Notes: a model not told the origin generated them from the sequence alone. Numbered from the stretch's first letter, positions 1-9,747 are shown. The stretch: 64,000 nt of DNA from Clostridia bacterium (GCA_017623615.1 JAGAOT010000024.1:33644-97643); one strand, 5' to 3'. Program-made: numbers and translations.

Positions 1-2
1 CG

Positions 3-875
3 GGGGACATCGCTTCAATGGCTGTTCCCTACGGCATTTATATTGAGGATTACCGCACTCTTGAGCAGGAGGCTTGGGAGATAGCTCGAATCGACCTTAT
101 TGACGAAGAACTGCTTGCGAAGGACAGAAGCAAGGGCATCGTTCATATTTATATTTCGCCCGAAGAAAATCCCGCAGAGGCGGTTTCTTTCCTGACCGAA
201 AGATTGAGCGCGGAGGGCATTGAAAACGAGATTGATGAAACCCTCTGCAAAAACGCGGATTGGGAAAATAACTGGAAAAAGTATTTCAAGCCCATGCCCG
301 TCGGCGAAAGGCTGCTTATTCGCCCCATCTGGGAGGATGAATACGATGCGGGCGGCAGAGCCGTGCTTCATCTTGAGCCGGGTCTTGCATTCGGGTCGGG
401 AACTCACGACACAACAAGGCTCTGTCTTGAAACGCTTGAAAAATACGCTTATCCCGGCAAAACCGTGCTCGATGTCGGCTGCGGAAGCGGCATTCTTTCC
501 GTTGCTTCTCTTCTTCTCGGAGCGGACAGCGCTGTCGGCGTTGATATTGATGCTCTTGCGGTTAAAACCGCCAAGGAAAACGGCATAACCAACGGCTTTG
601 ACGAGCCGAAATTCACCGTTCTCAAAGGCTCAACCACCGACAAGGTAACGGGCAAATTCGATATAATCGCCGCCAATATAGTTGCGGATATTATCATCGG
701 TCTTTGCAAAAACGTTAAGGACTTTATGAATCCCGATGCCGTTTTCATCACCTCGGGCATTATTGTGCCGCGTGAGGATGATGTGCTTGCGGCGTTTGCC
801 GAAAACGGGCTGGAGGTCATTGCCCGCCACGAAAGCGGCGGCTGGCTCTGCTTTGAAGCAAAGGCGGCGAAATAA
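3..875 (+). CDS. prmA: Ribosomal protein L11 methyltransferase (5'-truncated by window edge)
   Basis: S-adenosylmethionine-dependent enzyme that trimethylates ribosomal protein L11 in the cytoplasm. The reading frame is open to the left edge (residues GDIAS precede the first Met), so the true start lies outside the window. The Met at position 18 is internal: PrmA proteins normally have an N-terminal domain before this point. The SAM-binding motif VLDVGCGSG is followed by an acidic GVDID strand end, and the catalytic-region motif ANIVADIIIGL is present. The 3' end overlaps the next gene by one base (TAATG), so translation of the two is likely coupled. Assignment by family motifs is strong. Confidence 0.93.
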   Translation, partial: GDIASMAVPYGIYIEDYRTLEQEAWEIARIDLIDEELLAKDRSKGIVHIYISPEENPAEAVSFLTERLSAEGIENEIDETLCKNADWENNWKKYFKPMPVGERLLIRPIWEDEYDAGGRAVLHLEPGLAFGSGTHDTTRLCLETLEKYAYPGKTVLDVGCGSGILSVASLLLGADSAVGVDIDALAVKTAKENGITNGFDEPKFTVLKGSTTDKVTGKFDIIAANIVADIIIGLCKNVKDFMNPDAVFITSGIIVPREDDVLAAFAENGLEVIARHESGGWLCFEAKAAK

Positions 876-1540
876 TGAGCATTCAGGAAGAGTTAAAAGC
901 ATTTTTGCTTGAAAAAGGTGTTGCCGATGTCGGCTTTTTCAAGGTCGAGGACGGCGAGGAGACTCTGCCTTACGGTGTGAGCATCGTTGCCCGCCTCTCC
1001 GAAAGCATAATTGAGGAGATTGAGGACGAGCCAACCCACACTTATTTTAATCACTACCGCAACGTAAATGCGTTTATCGACTCCATGCTTTTGCAGGCGG
1101 GCATGTTTTTGCAGCGCAAGGGCTATAAATACATAACCGTTGCCGCTTCGCAAAGCATCAACAAGGACGGCTGGAATTATGTTGCGCGTTATTCTCACAA
1201 AAAAGGCGCGTGCCTTGCGGGGCTTGGCTCAATCGGGCGCAATTCTCTGTTTCTTCACAATGAATACGGCAGCTTCGTGAGGCTTGGCACTCTTTTCACC
1301 GACTGCCCGTTTGACTGCAAAAACGAGCTTGCCGAAAGCGTATGCACGGGCTGTGACATCTGCGTCAAGGCATGCCCTGCTCATGCAATAAAGGGCGGCG
1401 ATTGGTCTGTGGGCACTCCGCGGGAAGAAATCTTTGACCCCGAGGCTTGCAGCGAATACATGAAAAAGCATTTTCAAAAAATCGGCAGAGGCTCCGTTTG
1501 CGGCATTTGCATGAGGGTCTGCCCCCAAAACCAAAAATAA
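875..1540 (+). CDS. QueG-like double [4Fe-4S] cluster protein
   Basis: An iron-sulfur oxidoreductase related to the C-terminal half of epoxyqueuosine reductase QueG. The stretch AGLGSIGRNSLFLHNEYGSF matches the QueG family. It is followed by two ferredoxin-type clusters: CTGCDICVKACP, and the Cys set in the last 25 residues (CGICMRVCP). At 221 aa it is clearly shorter than true QueG (300 aa or more) and lacks C-terminal HEAT-type repeats, so queuosine synthesis should not be assumed. Such short forms are common in Clostridia and their substrate is unknown. The start overlaps the prmA stop codon, implying coupled expression. Confidence 0.75.
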   Translation: MSIQEELKAFLLEKGVADVGFFKVEDGEETLPYGVSIVARLSESIIEEIEDEPTHTYFNHYRNVNAFIDSMLLQAGMFLQRKGYKYITVAASQSINKDGWNYVARYSHKKGACLAGLGSIGRNSLFLHNEYGSFVRLGTLFTDCPFDCKNELAESVCTGCDICVKACPAHAIKGGDWSVGTPREEIFDPEACSEYMKKHFQKIGRGSVCGICMRVCPQNQK

Positions 1541-1563
1541 CATCGAAAGGATGTATTTAAAAT

Positions 1564-4500
1564 ATGCTTACAGAAAAACAAATCCAGCGTATGCTCGGAA
1601 AGCTCAAAAGATTTGAGGATACGCTTGAACCTATGCTTTTTACCAAGGTTGCCGAAACAGACGTTTCGGCTTATGAAACCGCAGAAAGACTTTATGAAAT
1701 TCCCGCAGCTTCCCTTTTCAAGCCCGTTGACAAGGGCTGGACTTGGGGCGGTCCGAGGTCATTCTGCTGGTTCAAGAGCGAATTTACCGTTCCCGCAGAG
1801 CTTGACGGCAAAAACATTTTCATCAGACCCCATACTCAGGGTTATGAATCCCTGCTTTGGGTCAACGGTGAGCCGTTCGGCACATTTGCAACAAAAATCG
1901 TTTTCACAGGTCACGGCAACCACTACTGCGACCTGCTCAAAATGAATGTTAAAGCCGGCGAAAAGATTGATATAGCTCTTGAGGTTTATGCAGGTCATCC
2001 CTACAAGGGCTGCGACCCGCTTGAAAACCAGCCGCTTCTTGATTATGTTTACAAATTCAACGGCATGGATATCTGCGTTAAGGATTACGAAATTCAGGAG
2101 TTTTATTTTGACCTCAAGGTTATCAATGAGCTTACAGAAACCCTTGACGAATATTCCTTCCGCCGCGGCGAGCTTGTAAACGCTCTTTATGAAGTTCATA
2201 AGCGCGTGCTCTATTCATATGAGGATACAGACGAAGAATCCTTCCGCGAGGCAATAAGAGCCGCTCACCCCTTCCTCAAAGAGGCTCTTGCCGTTAAAAA
2301 CGGTCCCGAAGCTCCCTTTGCGGGCATTATCGGCCATTCACATATGGATACCGCATGGCTCTGGCCCGTTCCCGAAACTATCAAAAAGTGCGCAAGAACA
2401 TACGCAAACCAGCTTGCGCTCATGGAGCAATATCCCGAATATAAATTTGTTCAGAGCTCCGCATGCCATTCCGATATGCTTCTCAAGCACTATCCCTCAC
2501 TCTTCAAGAGAATACAGAAGAGTGTTGCCGACGGCAAATATGAGCCCAACGGCGGTGTATGGGTTGAGTGCGACTGTAACATAACCTCGGGCGAATCCAT
2601 GGTTCGTCAGTTCCTCTGGGGTCAGAGATTCACAAGGAAGCATTTCGGCTACACATCAAACTGCTTCTGGCTGCCCGATACCTTCGGCTACAGCGCAGCC
2701 ATTCCCCAGATTATGAAGGGCTGCTCGGTTGATTATTTCCTTACAACCAAGATTGACTGGAACGACACTAACACATTCCCCTATGACACATTCTATTGGC
2801 AGGGCATTGACGGCACAAAGGTGTTCACCCATTTCAACAAGACCCACATGTGGCCCGCTCCGAAGAATATGCATGATGTTATTGACAGCGTCGACGGTCA
2901 GTCAATTAAAGAAAGAAGCGTAACCAACAAGCGACTTATTGCCTATGGCTACGGTGACGGCGGCGGCGGACCGCAGTTTGAAATGGTTGAAACCTCAAGA
3001 CGTGTTGCCGACCTCAACGGCTGCTGCAAAACAGAGCACATGCTTGTCGGTGACTTCATGAAAGACCTTGAAGCAACCGCAAAGAATCCCGGCACCCATG
3101 TCGGCGAGCTTTATCTTGAGCTTCACAGAGGCACCCTCACAAACCAGCACAACATAAAGAGAAATAACAGAAAGGCAGAGCTTGCCCTGCGTGACCTTGA
3201 ATATTTCACCGTTAACAATGCAGTTAAGGCGGGCGAAGCCGCAAGCGACGAAAAAACACATCCTCTTTATGAAAAGCTTCTCATAAATCAGTTCCACGAT
3301 ATTCTGCCCGGCACATGCATCCCCGATGCTCATGTTCAGTCGCTTGAAGAAACGGGCTGGGTTATTGGAACCGCAAAAGAGCTTACAAAAGAAGCTGTAA
3401 GCGGCGATGGCGAAGCTGTAACCGTAACAAACACTCTTTCGTTTGACAGAAATGACCCCATATTCCTTGAATGCGAAGCGGGTCTTGTTGCGGATTGCGA
3501 CTGCAAGCAGCAGGCGTATACAAACCTTGACGGCAAGAATATTCTTATTATCAGCGGCATCACCGTGCCCGCATTCTCAACCGTTAAGATTAACCTTGTT
3601 AAGGGCACACCCGCGGCAGAAAGCGCAATCAAGCTTAACGGTAATAAAATGTCAACACCCTTCGCTGAGATTGAATTTGACGAAAAGGGCTATATGTCAT
3701 CGTTTATTGACAAGAGAATGAACAGACAGCTTTGCGGCGGCGGATATCCGCTCAACACCTTTATCATTGCCGAGGATTTGCCCGCACATTGGGATAACTG
3801 GGACGTTGATGCTGACCTTGAATGCAAGTTTGCCGACGATTCCGCGCTCATCAGCCGTGAGGTTGTTTCGCAGGGTGCGGCGACTGTTATCATAAGAAGC
3901 AAATACAGCATTTCAAAGAAATCAACAATCACTCAGGATGCAATCTATTTTGCGGACAGCGCGGAAATCCGCTTTGACACCCTTATGGATTGGCAGGATA
4001 ACCACCGCTTCCTCAAAACTGCATTCGACACAAGCATTCTCAGCGAATATGCTCGTTTTGAGATTCAGTACGGCAACGTTATCAGACCCACAACCCGCAA
4101 TAACTCCGTCGAAAAGGCAAAGTTTGAGGTTGTTAACCATAAGTATACCGACCTTTCCGAAACCCGCTGCGGCGTTGCAATTCTCAACGACAGCAAGTAT
4201 GCGATAAGCGTTGAGGGCGGCAACATGCATCTTTCGCTCCACAAGGGCGGCACAAGACCCGATTTCAACGGCGACAGAGGACTTCACAGAACGGTTTATT
4301 CATTCCTGCCCCATGCAGGCGGCTTCAGCGCAGAATCGGTTATCAAGCCCGCATATGAGCTGAATATGCCCGTTGTTGCAGGCAAGGGTGATTTTGAAGC
4401 AACTGCACTTGTTCTTCCCAAGGCGGATAACGTAATCGTTGAGGTTATCAAACCTTGTGAGGATTGCGAAAAGGCGTTCATTGCCCGTCTTTATGAGGCA

Positions 4501-4653
4501 GAGGGCACATACACAAGCTGCCCCGTTGAGTTCTTTGCGGGCGCAAAGAAGGTTGAAATCACCAACATGCTTGAAGAGGTTCAGGAAGAGCTTACCGCAA
4601 ATGAGCTTTCATTCAAGCCCTTTGAAATCAAAACACTCAAAATCAGTTATTAA
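1564..4653 (+). CDS. Alpha-mannosidase, glycoside hydrolase family 38
   Basis: Retaining, zinc-dependent exo-alpha-mannosidase of 1029 aa. The GH38 zinc motif GHSHMDTAWLW supplies ligands His260 and Asp262, and the catalytic nucleophile is Asp372 in WLPDTFGYS. A middle helical domain and C-terminal beta-sandwich follow, as in the family. There is no signal peptide, so it acts in the cytoplasm on imported mannosides. The SD GAAAGGATG lies about 9 nt before the ATG. It is followed by an esterase gene and a convergent carbohydrate ABC transporter. A second, diverged GH38 gene lies about 30 kb away. The linkage preference cannot be read from sequence. Confidence 0.93.
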   Translation: MLTEKQIQRMLGKLKRFEDTLEPMLFTKVAETDVSAYETAERLYEIPAASLFKPVDKGWTWGGPRSFCWFKSEFTVPAELDGKNIFIRPHTQGYESLLWVNGEPFGTFATKIVFTGHGNHYCDLLKMNVKAGEKIDIALEVYAGHPYKGCDPLENQPLLDYVYKFNGMDICVKDYEIQEFYFDLKVINELTETLDEYSFRRGELVNALYEVHKRVLYSYEDTDEESFREAIRAAHPFLKEALAVKNGPEAPFAGIIGHSHMDTAWLWPVPETIKKCARTYANQLALMEQYPEYKFVQSSACHSDMLLKHYPSLFKRIQKSVADGKYEPNGGVWVECDCNITSGESMVRQFLWGQRFTRKHFGYTSNCFWLPDTFGYSAAIPQIMKGCSVDYFLTTKIDWNDTNTFPYDTFYWQGIDGTKVFTHFNKTHMWPAPKNMHDVIDSVDGQSIKERSVTNKRLIAYGYGDGGGGPQFEMVETSRRVADLNGCCKTEHMLVGDFMKDLEATAKNPGTHVGELYLELHRGTLTNQHNIKRNNRKAELALRDLEYFTVNNAVKAGEAASDEKTHPLYEKLLINQFHDILPGTCIPDAHVQSLEETGWVIGTAKELTKEAVSGDGEAVTVTNTLSFDRNDPIFLECEAGLVADCDCKQQAYTNLDGKNILIISGITVPAFSTVKINLVKGTPAAESAIKLNGNKMSTPFAEIEFDEKGYMSSFIDKRMNRQLCGGGYPLNTFIIAEDLPAHWDNWDVDADLECKFADDSALISREVVSQGAATVIIRSKYSISKKSTITQDAIYFADSAEIRFDTLMDWQDNHRFLKTAFDTSILSEYARFEIQYGNVIRPTTRNNSVEKAKFEVVNHKYTDLSETRCGVAILNDSKYAISVEGGNMHLSLHKGGTRPDFNGDRGLHRTVYSFLPHAGGFSAESVIKPAYELNMPVVAGKGDFEATALVLPKADNVIVEVIKPCEDCEKAFIARLYEAEGTYTSCPVEFFAGAKKVEITNMLEEVQEELTANELSFKPFEIKTLKISY

Positions 4654-4659
4654 TCAGCC

Positions 4660-4684
4660 GTAGGAGCGATTCACGAATCGCCCG
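4660..4684 (+). repeat. GTAG-headed hairpin repeat, copy 1
   Basis: Short palindromic repeat in the gap between the mannosidase and the esterase. It begins GTAGG and then forms a GCGATTC/GAATCGC stem with a tiny loop, ending in CCCG. Four other copies in the window share the GTAG head and hairpin layout but have different stem sequences. Confidence 0.6.
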
Positions 4685-4702
4685 TGGAAACAGGTGAATA
4701 TA

Positions 4703-5431
4703 ATGAAAGTTTTTGAATTGAATCTTAAAAACAACGGCGTAACATTAACCGTTTATCTTCCCGATGCTTCAAACGAAATGCCATATAACAAAATAAAGCC
4801 CGGTGTCCTTGTTATACCGGGCGGCGGATACGGCATGTGTTCCGACCGTGAGGCAGAGCCCGTTGCGCTTGGCTTTCTTGCCAAGGGCTATGCGGCGTTC
4901 GTGCTTCGTTACACGGTTGGTAAAGGCAAAGATTTTTCAATGCCGTTTGCCGATGTTAACGAAGCAATGGCAATAATTCACGCCAATGCCGCCGAGTGGG
5001 GAGTGGATAAAGAGAAAATCGCCGCGATAGGCTTTTCAGCCGGCGGTCATCTCTGTGCCGCGCTTTCAACCATGGGCGATATCCGCCCGAATGCAAGCAT
5101 TTTGGTTTATCCCTGCATTCTTGAATCCATCAGCTCGATTTTGGCTTTCAATGTGCCGTCGCTTGAAGATAAGGTGGATAAAAATACTCCTCCAACCTTC
5201 ATCACCGCCGCGTGGGAGGATAACTGCGTTCCCATAAAGAATTCAATCGCCTATGCCGCTGCGCTGGAGGAAGCGGGTGTGCCGTTTGAAATCCATATTT
5301 ACGAAAAGGGCTATCACGGCTTCTCGCTTGCGGACAACACGGTTTATTCAAAGGCGGAGGCGGACTACTGTGCTCATATCAAGGGCTGGTTTGACCTTTG
5401 CGTTACTTGGCTTAAAAAGAGATTTGAATAA
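4703..5431 (+). CDS. Alpha/beta hydrolase, acetyl-esterase-like
   Basis: Cytoplasmic serine hydrolase (242 aa) of the alpha/beta fold, close to bacterial acetyl xylan/carbohydrate esterases. It has an oxyanion-hole segment GGGYGMCS, the nucleophile elbow GFSAGGHL, a candidate catalytic Asp in AAWEDNCVP and His in GYHGF. The ATG was chosen because AGGTGA sits 5 nt upstream. A GTG nine bases earlier overlaps that SD and is unlikely to be the start. Its position directly behind a mannosidase suggests removal of acyl groups from glycan fragments, which is inference. Confidence 0.8.
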   Translation: MKVFELNLKNNGVTLTVYLPDASNEMPYNKIKPGVLVIPGGGYGMCSDREAEPVALGFLAKGYAAFVLRYTVGKGKDFSMPFADVNEAMAIIHANAAEWGVDKEKIAAIGFSAGGHLCAALSTMGDIRPNASILVYPCILESISSILAFNVPSLEDKVDKNTPPTFITAAWEDNCVPIKNSIAYAAALEEAGVPFEIHIYEKGYHGFSLADNTVYSKAEADYCAHIKGWFDLCVTWLKKRFE

Positions 5432-5435
5432 AAAG

Positions 5436-5463
5436 ATGACCCTGCTTAGGCAGGGTCATTTTT
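5436..5463. terminator. Bidirectional intrinsic terminator
   Basis: A 10-bp perfect stem ATGACCCTGC/GCAGGGTCAT with a TTAG loop, flanked by A-runs and T-runs. It serves the convergent esterase and ABC ATPase genes. Confidence 0.85.
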
Positions 5464-6562
5464 ATATCGCCATTGTCGTTTCCTTATCAAAAAAATGCAC
5501 GGCTTCGGGGTCTATGAAAAGCCTTACGCTGTCGCCCGAACAGATTTTTTTCTCCGATTTTATTCTTGCAATATGCTTTTCGCCTGCAAGCTCAAAATAA
5601 ACATTGGTTTCGCTGCCCGTCATTTCTGCAAGCATGGCATTAACTGTTATTGCGTATTTGCCCTTGATGTCCGAATCTTCAACCGAAAGGAAATGCTCGG
5701 GTCGAATGCCCAAAATGATTTTTTTGCCGATATATTTTTCAAGCTTCTCGTTTTTAACTTTAGGAATATCAAGTGCATAGCTTGAAAATTTTGCTTTCAG
5801 CTTACCTGAATCCTTTATTATTTCCGAGTCTATAAAATTCATCTGCGGAGAGCCGATGAATCCCGCAACAAAGGTGTTTGCAGGCTCGCTGTAGAGCTTC
5901 TGCGGCGTGTCAAACTGCTGAATAACGCCCTTGTTCATAACCACTATTCTGTCCGCCATGGTCATTGCCTCGGTCTGGTCGTGGGTAACATAAACGAAGG
6001 TTGTCTGCAGCTTTTGGTGCAGCATGGTTATCTGGCTTCGCATCTCCGTGCGCAGCTTTGCATCAAGGTTTGAAAGCGGCTCATCAAGCAAAAATACCTT
6101 GGGGTTTCGTACCATTGCTCTGCCAAGCGCAACTCTTTGCCGCTGACCGCCCGAAAGAGCGCGCGGCTTGCGGTCAAGATAAGGCTCAATGTCCAGAATT
6201 TTTGCCGCCCACATAACCTTTTCATCAATTTCATTTTTAGGCATTTTTTTGAGTTTCAGGGCAAATGCCATGTTCTTATAAACCGTCATGTGCGGATAGA
6301 GAGCATAGCTTTGAAATACCATTGCAATGTCCCTGTCCTTTGGCGGTATTCCGTTAACTTTTTTGTTGTCTATATACAGCTCGCCGGAGGAAATATCTTC
6401 AAGCCCCGCAATCATTCGCAGGGTGGTTGATTTGCCGCAGCCGGACGGGCCGACCAAAACCACAAATTCTTTATCTTTGATTTCAAGCGAAAGGTCGGGT
6501 ATAACCGTTACCTTGCCGTTGTCAAAAGCTTTTGCAACATTTTTGAATTTTATTGTTGCCAT
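5462..6562 (-). CDS. Sugar ABC transporter ATP-binding protein (MsmK/UgpC type)
   Basis: ATPase subunit of a carbohydrate importer, 366 aa. Walker [10 protein letters not shown] is at residues 38–46, the signature LSGGQRQRV near 137, and Walker B VFLLDEP near 156. A C-terminal TOBE-like regulatory region follows, as in MalK/MsmK/UgpC. It is the last gene of a four-gene operon after two permeases and a binding protein. In Firmicutes such ATPases often serve several sugar importers, but this one is linked to a full set. Confidence 0.93.
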   Translation of the reverse strand: MATIKFKNVAKAFDNGKVTVIPDLSLEIKDKEFVVLVGPSGCGKSTTLRMIAGLEDISSGELYIDNKKVNGIPPKDRDIAMVFQSYALYPHMTVYKNMAFALKLKKMPKNEIDEKVMWAAKILDIEPYLDRKPRALSGGQRQRVALGRAMVRNPKVFLLDEPLSNLDAKLRTEMRSQITMLHQKLQTTFVYVTHDQTEAMTMADRIVVMNKGVIQQFDTPQKLYSEPANTFVAGFIGSPQMNFIDSEIIKDSGKLKAKFSSYALDIPKVKNEKLEKYIGKKIILGIRPEHFLSVEDSDIKGKYAITVNAMLAEMTGSETNVYFELAGEKHIARIKSEKKICSGDSVRLFIDPEAVHFFDKETTMAI

Positions 6563-6568
6563 AGGGAG

Positions 6569-7405
6569 TTATCCTTTCACCGCGCCCGCCACAACGCCTC
6601 GTATAATATATTTCTGGCAGAAGAGATAAAAAATGATTATCGGCAGAATTGTCAGCACAAGCATCGCCATGAGCGCGCCCATGTCCTTATTGCCGTAGCC
6701 GCCCGTGAGAGCCATTTGAACTGCAACGGGCAGGGTTTTGTTTTCGCCCGACCCAAGCACAAGATAGGGCAGCAGATAGTCGTTCCATATCCACATTGCG
6801 TTGAGTATTGCAACAGTTATTGCCGTTGGCTTTAAGATAGGAAAAACAACCGAAAAGAATGTTCTTACGGGGCTGCAGCCGTCAATGGTTGCCGCCTCTT
6901 CAATTTCCGTGGGTATGCTTTTTATGAATCCGCTGAACATAAAAACAGAAAGCCCCGCGCCGAAGCCGAGATAGATAAAAACTATGCCGATGGGGTTGTT
7001 AAGATTGAACTCAAATGCGTAATAGGTCATGGTATACATAACCATTTGAAACGGAACAATCATGCTGAAAACAAAAAGATAGTAAATGATTTTTGTGAAT
7101 TTGTTCTTGACCCTGACGAGATACCATGCGGTCATCGAGGTGAGCAAAACTATGCCTGCAACCGAAAAAGCGGTTATGAATGCGGAGTTTGTGAATGAGC
7201 GCATGAAATCAGATTGAGTAAAGCCCTTTATAAAGTTATCAAAGCCCGCAAAGGTGTCGGCATTCGGGATTGAAAAGGGGGAGGAGGAAATATAAAAATT
7301 GCTTTTGAATGCATTGAACAAAATTATGATTATCGGAGCTAAAAACACAACCGCAATAAAGAATAAAAGTATATATATCAGCGATTTGCTTATTGATTTT
7401 TTCAT
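6569..7405 (-). CDS. Carbohydrate ABC transporter permease (MalG type)
   Basis: Inner-membrane permease of 278 aa with about six hydrophobic segments. The cytoplasmic EAA loop is readable as EEAATIDGCSPVRTFFSVV and docks the ATPase. The first segment lies at residues 8–30. Its start codon overlaps the stop of the upstream permease by one base (TGATG), a sign of coupled translation and 1:1 stoichiometry. The ATPase follows after 6 nt. Confidence 0.9.
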   Translation of the reverse strand: MKKSISKSLIYILLFFIAVVFLAPIIIILFNAFKSNFYISSSPFSIPNADTFAGFDNFIKGFTQSDFMRSFTNSAFITAFSVAGIVLLTSMTAWYLVRVKNKFTKIIYYLFVFSMIVPFQMVMYTMTYYAFEFNLNNPIGIVFIYLGFGAGLSVFMFSGFIKSIPTEIEEAATIDGCSPVRTFFSVVFPILKPTAITVAILNAMWIWNDYLLPYLVLGSGENKTLPVAVQMALTGGYGNKDMGALMAMLVLTILPIIIFYLFCQKYIIRGVVAGAVKG

Positions 7406-8259
7406 CAGTGTTCAACCTCCCTCTGTCTTGTTGCGCGAAGCTGGATAAACGCGATAACCGCAACCAGCAGAAAAAATATAACAGCCTTTGCCTGACCCAT
7501 ACCGTGCCATTGCGCAAGCTTAAGCCCCGTGTGGTCATAAAAAGTTTTATATATATCGAGCGCAAGCAGCGAGGTTTCGGGTGATTTGCCGTTAAGTGCA
7601 AGGTTTTGGTCAAACAGCTTGAATGAATTTGTAAGGGTCAGGAATGTGCAAATTGTGACCGACGGCATAACCATGGGTATCGTTATGTGAAAAAGCACCT
7701 GTGTGGGTGTTGCGCCGTCAATCGCCGCAGCTTCTCCGAGATAATCGGGGATGTTTTGTATGCCTGCAATATATATAATCATCATATATCCGATAAGCTG
7801 CCAGTTCATAAGAACAACCAGTCCCCAAAACCCGTACTCGGGATTATATGTGATATCAACGCCGAATATTCCCAAAATGCCGTTAATAATCAAGCTCCAT
7901 ATATGACCAAGGACAATGCCGCCTATTAAATTCGGCACAAAAAATACCGTTCTGAAAAGGTTGGTGCCTTTAAGTCCTTTGGTTAAAAGCAAAGCAAGCA
8001 AAAAGGCGATAATATTAACGGATATAACCGAAACAAAGGTGAATTTAACCGTCAGCCAAAGCGAATGCAGAAAGGTTTCGTCTGTTGTAAATATTTTGAT
8101 GTAGTTTGAAAGACCGACCCACTCGCTGCTGTTGACAACCTTAAATTCCGTAAATGAAAGATAAACGCCCATTGCAAACGGAACAACAAAAGAAACCGCA
8201 AAGGCGGCAAGGGTCGGAAGCGCGAATATCGGAAAATATTTTTTCAGCGTTTTCTGCAT
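7405..8259 (-). CDS. Carbohydrate ABC transporter permease (MalF type)
   Basis: First permease of the importer (284 aa), with about six membrane segments and the EAA motif GEAAAIDGATPTQVLFHI. It resembles MalF/UgpA-type permeases without the large MalF periplasmic loop. Preceded by the binding-protein gene, from which it is separated by 62 bp containing a hairpin repeat. That hairpin may stabilise the upstream mRNA or dampen downstream expression relative to the binding protein, which is inference. Confidence 0.9.
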   Translation of the reverse strand: MQKTLKKYFPIFALPTLAAFAVSFVVPFAMGVYLSFTEFKVVNSSEWVGLSNYIKIFTTDETFLHSLWLTVKFTFVSVISVNIIAFLLALLLTKGLKGTNLFRTVFFVPNLIGGIVLGHIWSLIINGILGIFGVDITYNPEYGFWGLVVLMNWQLIGYMMIIYIAGIQNIPDYLGEAAAIDGATPTQVLFHITIPMVMPSVTICTFLTLTNSFKLFDQNLALNGKSPETSLLALDIYKTFYDHTGLKLAQWHGMGQAKAVIFFLLVAVIAFIQLRATRQREVEH

Positions 8260-8283
8260 TTTATCAGCTCCGGGAAATTAATT

Positions 8284-8312
8284 GACGGGCGCACACAAAG
8301 GTGCGCCTCTAC
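8284..8312 (-). repeat. GTAG-headed hairpin repeat, copy 2
   Basis: On the minus strand it reads GTAGAGGCGCAC, a short loop, then GTGCGCCCG: a 7-bp perfect stem. It lies between the binding-protein stop and the first permease start, inside the operon and transcribed in the GTAG-first orientation. Confidence 0.6.
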
Positions 8313-8321
8313 TACAAAAAA

Positions 8322-9683
8322 TTATGCCCCGAATTCGCTTTTCCATTCATTGACCGCAAGGGTTTTAACTTGGTCCCATGTCATTGTGCCTTGTGCATAT
8401 TTAAGCAGGGCTGCTCCGAGATTATCCTTATAATGAATGCTGGGGAAAACCGTGAAATTCCACGGGATATTTGTGATATTATCCATATTCATCCAGCGCG
8501 TAACCTCTCTTGCAAGCGGGTCATCGGGCACTTCGGAGGCTTCAAAGGTGTCAAACGGAGCGATAAAGCCAAGCTTGTTAACAACAAAGTCCTTTCCCGT
8601 GTCGGAGCTGAAAAGCCAATAGAGGAAATCCTCTGCCGCCTTTTGCTCATTTTCGCTTGCCTTGGCATTAATGCAGATAAAGTTTTCCGTGCCGATGCAG
8701 ATACCGATGTTTTCTTCACCCTCAATGCCCATATAGACAGGCATGAATTTGATATCCTCCGCGGCAACCGTGTTGCCTGAAACACCGAGAATCTGCGACG
8801 CACCCCAGTTGCCGTTTTGCACCATTGCGCATTTGCCCAGAGCAAATTCCGCCATAGATGAGGTAACATCAAGTGTGCCGAGCTGTTTTTTGTCGGTTGT
8901 GGAGTTGCTTATATAAAGGTCAAAAATATTTTTAAAGTTTTCGGCGTAGGTGAAGTCAATCGTTTTGTAGCCGTCACCCGTTAAATCAATGCCTTTGTTC
9001 TCAAATTCAATCGAAAGGGGAATGTTCATCAAGTGGGTCTGCCAGCGCCAATCTTCGCCGGTTTTGAGCGAGGTTGCGGCAAAAACGCCGTCAATGCCGA
9101 GCTTATCCTTGTTTTTCTGCATGTCCTCAACAACCGCTTTGAGCGCCGCAAAGCTTTTGATGTCATCAACCGATGAATAATCCGTTGCCTTTTCGGGCAG
9201 GGCGAAGTATGCATCAAGGACTTTTGCGTTATAAATAATTCCGTAGCCTTCAACGACATAGGGTATGCCGTAAACATTGCCGTTTGCCGTTATTGCAAGA
9301 GATTTGTCGGTCAAGTGCTTGTAAAGCTCGGTGTATTTCAAATCTGCGCAGTATTCCGCCCATGAGGTGTAGCCTATCGGGCCGTTAATCTGGAAAATTG
9401 TGGGCGCATCGCTAGTTGCCATTCGCGCTGTCAGAGTTGATTCATATGTGCCCGATGCGGCGGTTTCAACAATAAGGCGCACACCCGTTTCCTCTTGATA
9501 TGCGGCTGAAATCTCGTCATAAACCTCTGCAATTTCGGGCTTGAAGTTGAGATAGCGTATTTCTTTTACCGTTGCATTGCCTGCGTTTCCCTGCGTTCCT
9601 GCATTTGTATTGCCGTTGCAGGCGGTGAAAATACATAATGCGGCGGTCAGGCATGAAACCACAGACAAAACTCTTTTTAACAT
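8322..9683 (-). CDS. Sugar-binding lipoprotein of ABC transporter (SBP family 1)
   Basis: Extracellular solute-binding protein of 453 aa that delivers a sugar or oligosaccharide to the two permeases. It has a lipoprotein signal peptide: Lys-Arg, a hydrophobic core, then the lipobox IFTAC with Cys22 as lipidation site, followed by an Asn/Gly-rich linker. The rest has the mixed alpha/beta layout of family 1 sugar-binding proteins. It is first in the operon, preceded by GGAGG about 9 nt before the ATG. The ligand is not deducible; the nearby mannosidase and esterase make a glycan-derived oligosaccharide plausible. Confidence 0.9.
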   Translation of the reverse strand: MLKRVLSVVSCLTAALCIFTACNGNTNAGTQGNAGNATVKEIRYLNFKPEIAEVYDEISAAYQEETGVRLIVETAASGTYESTLTARMATSDAPTIFQINGPIGYTSWAEYCADLKYTELYKHLTDKSLAITANGNVYGIPYVVEGYGIIYNAKVLDAYFALPEKATDYSSVDDIKSFAALKAVVEDMQKNKDKLGIDGVFAATSLKTGEDWRWQTHLMNIPLSIEFENKGIDLTGDGYKTIDFTYAENFKNIFDLYISNSTTDKKQLGTLDVTSSMAEFALGKCAMVQNGNWGASQILGVSGNTVAAEDIKFMPVYMGIEGEENIGICIGTENFICINAKASENEQKAAEDFLYWLFSSDTGKDFVVNKLGFIAPFDTFEASEVPDDPLAREVTRWMNMDNITNIPWNFTVFPSIHYKDNLGAALLKYAQGTMTWDQVKTLAVNEWKSEFGA

Positions 9684-9747
9684 AATAATTACCTCCGTTT
9701 AAAAAATCAGGCAATAGTATTATGCACACGGTTCAACATAAAATATG

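Noticed and set aside
1759-2199. Antisense frame within the first mannosidase and many similar ones
   Set aside because: Shadows of strongly biased codon use in real genes, with no SD or family resemblance.
4694-4702. GTG start of the esterase
   Set aside because: It overlaps the SD used by the ATG nine bases later.
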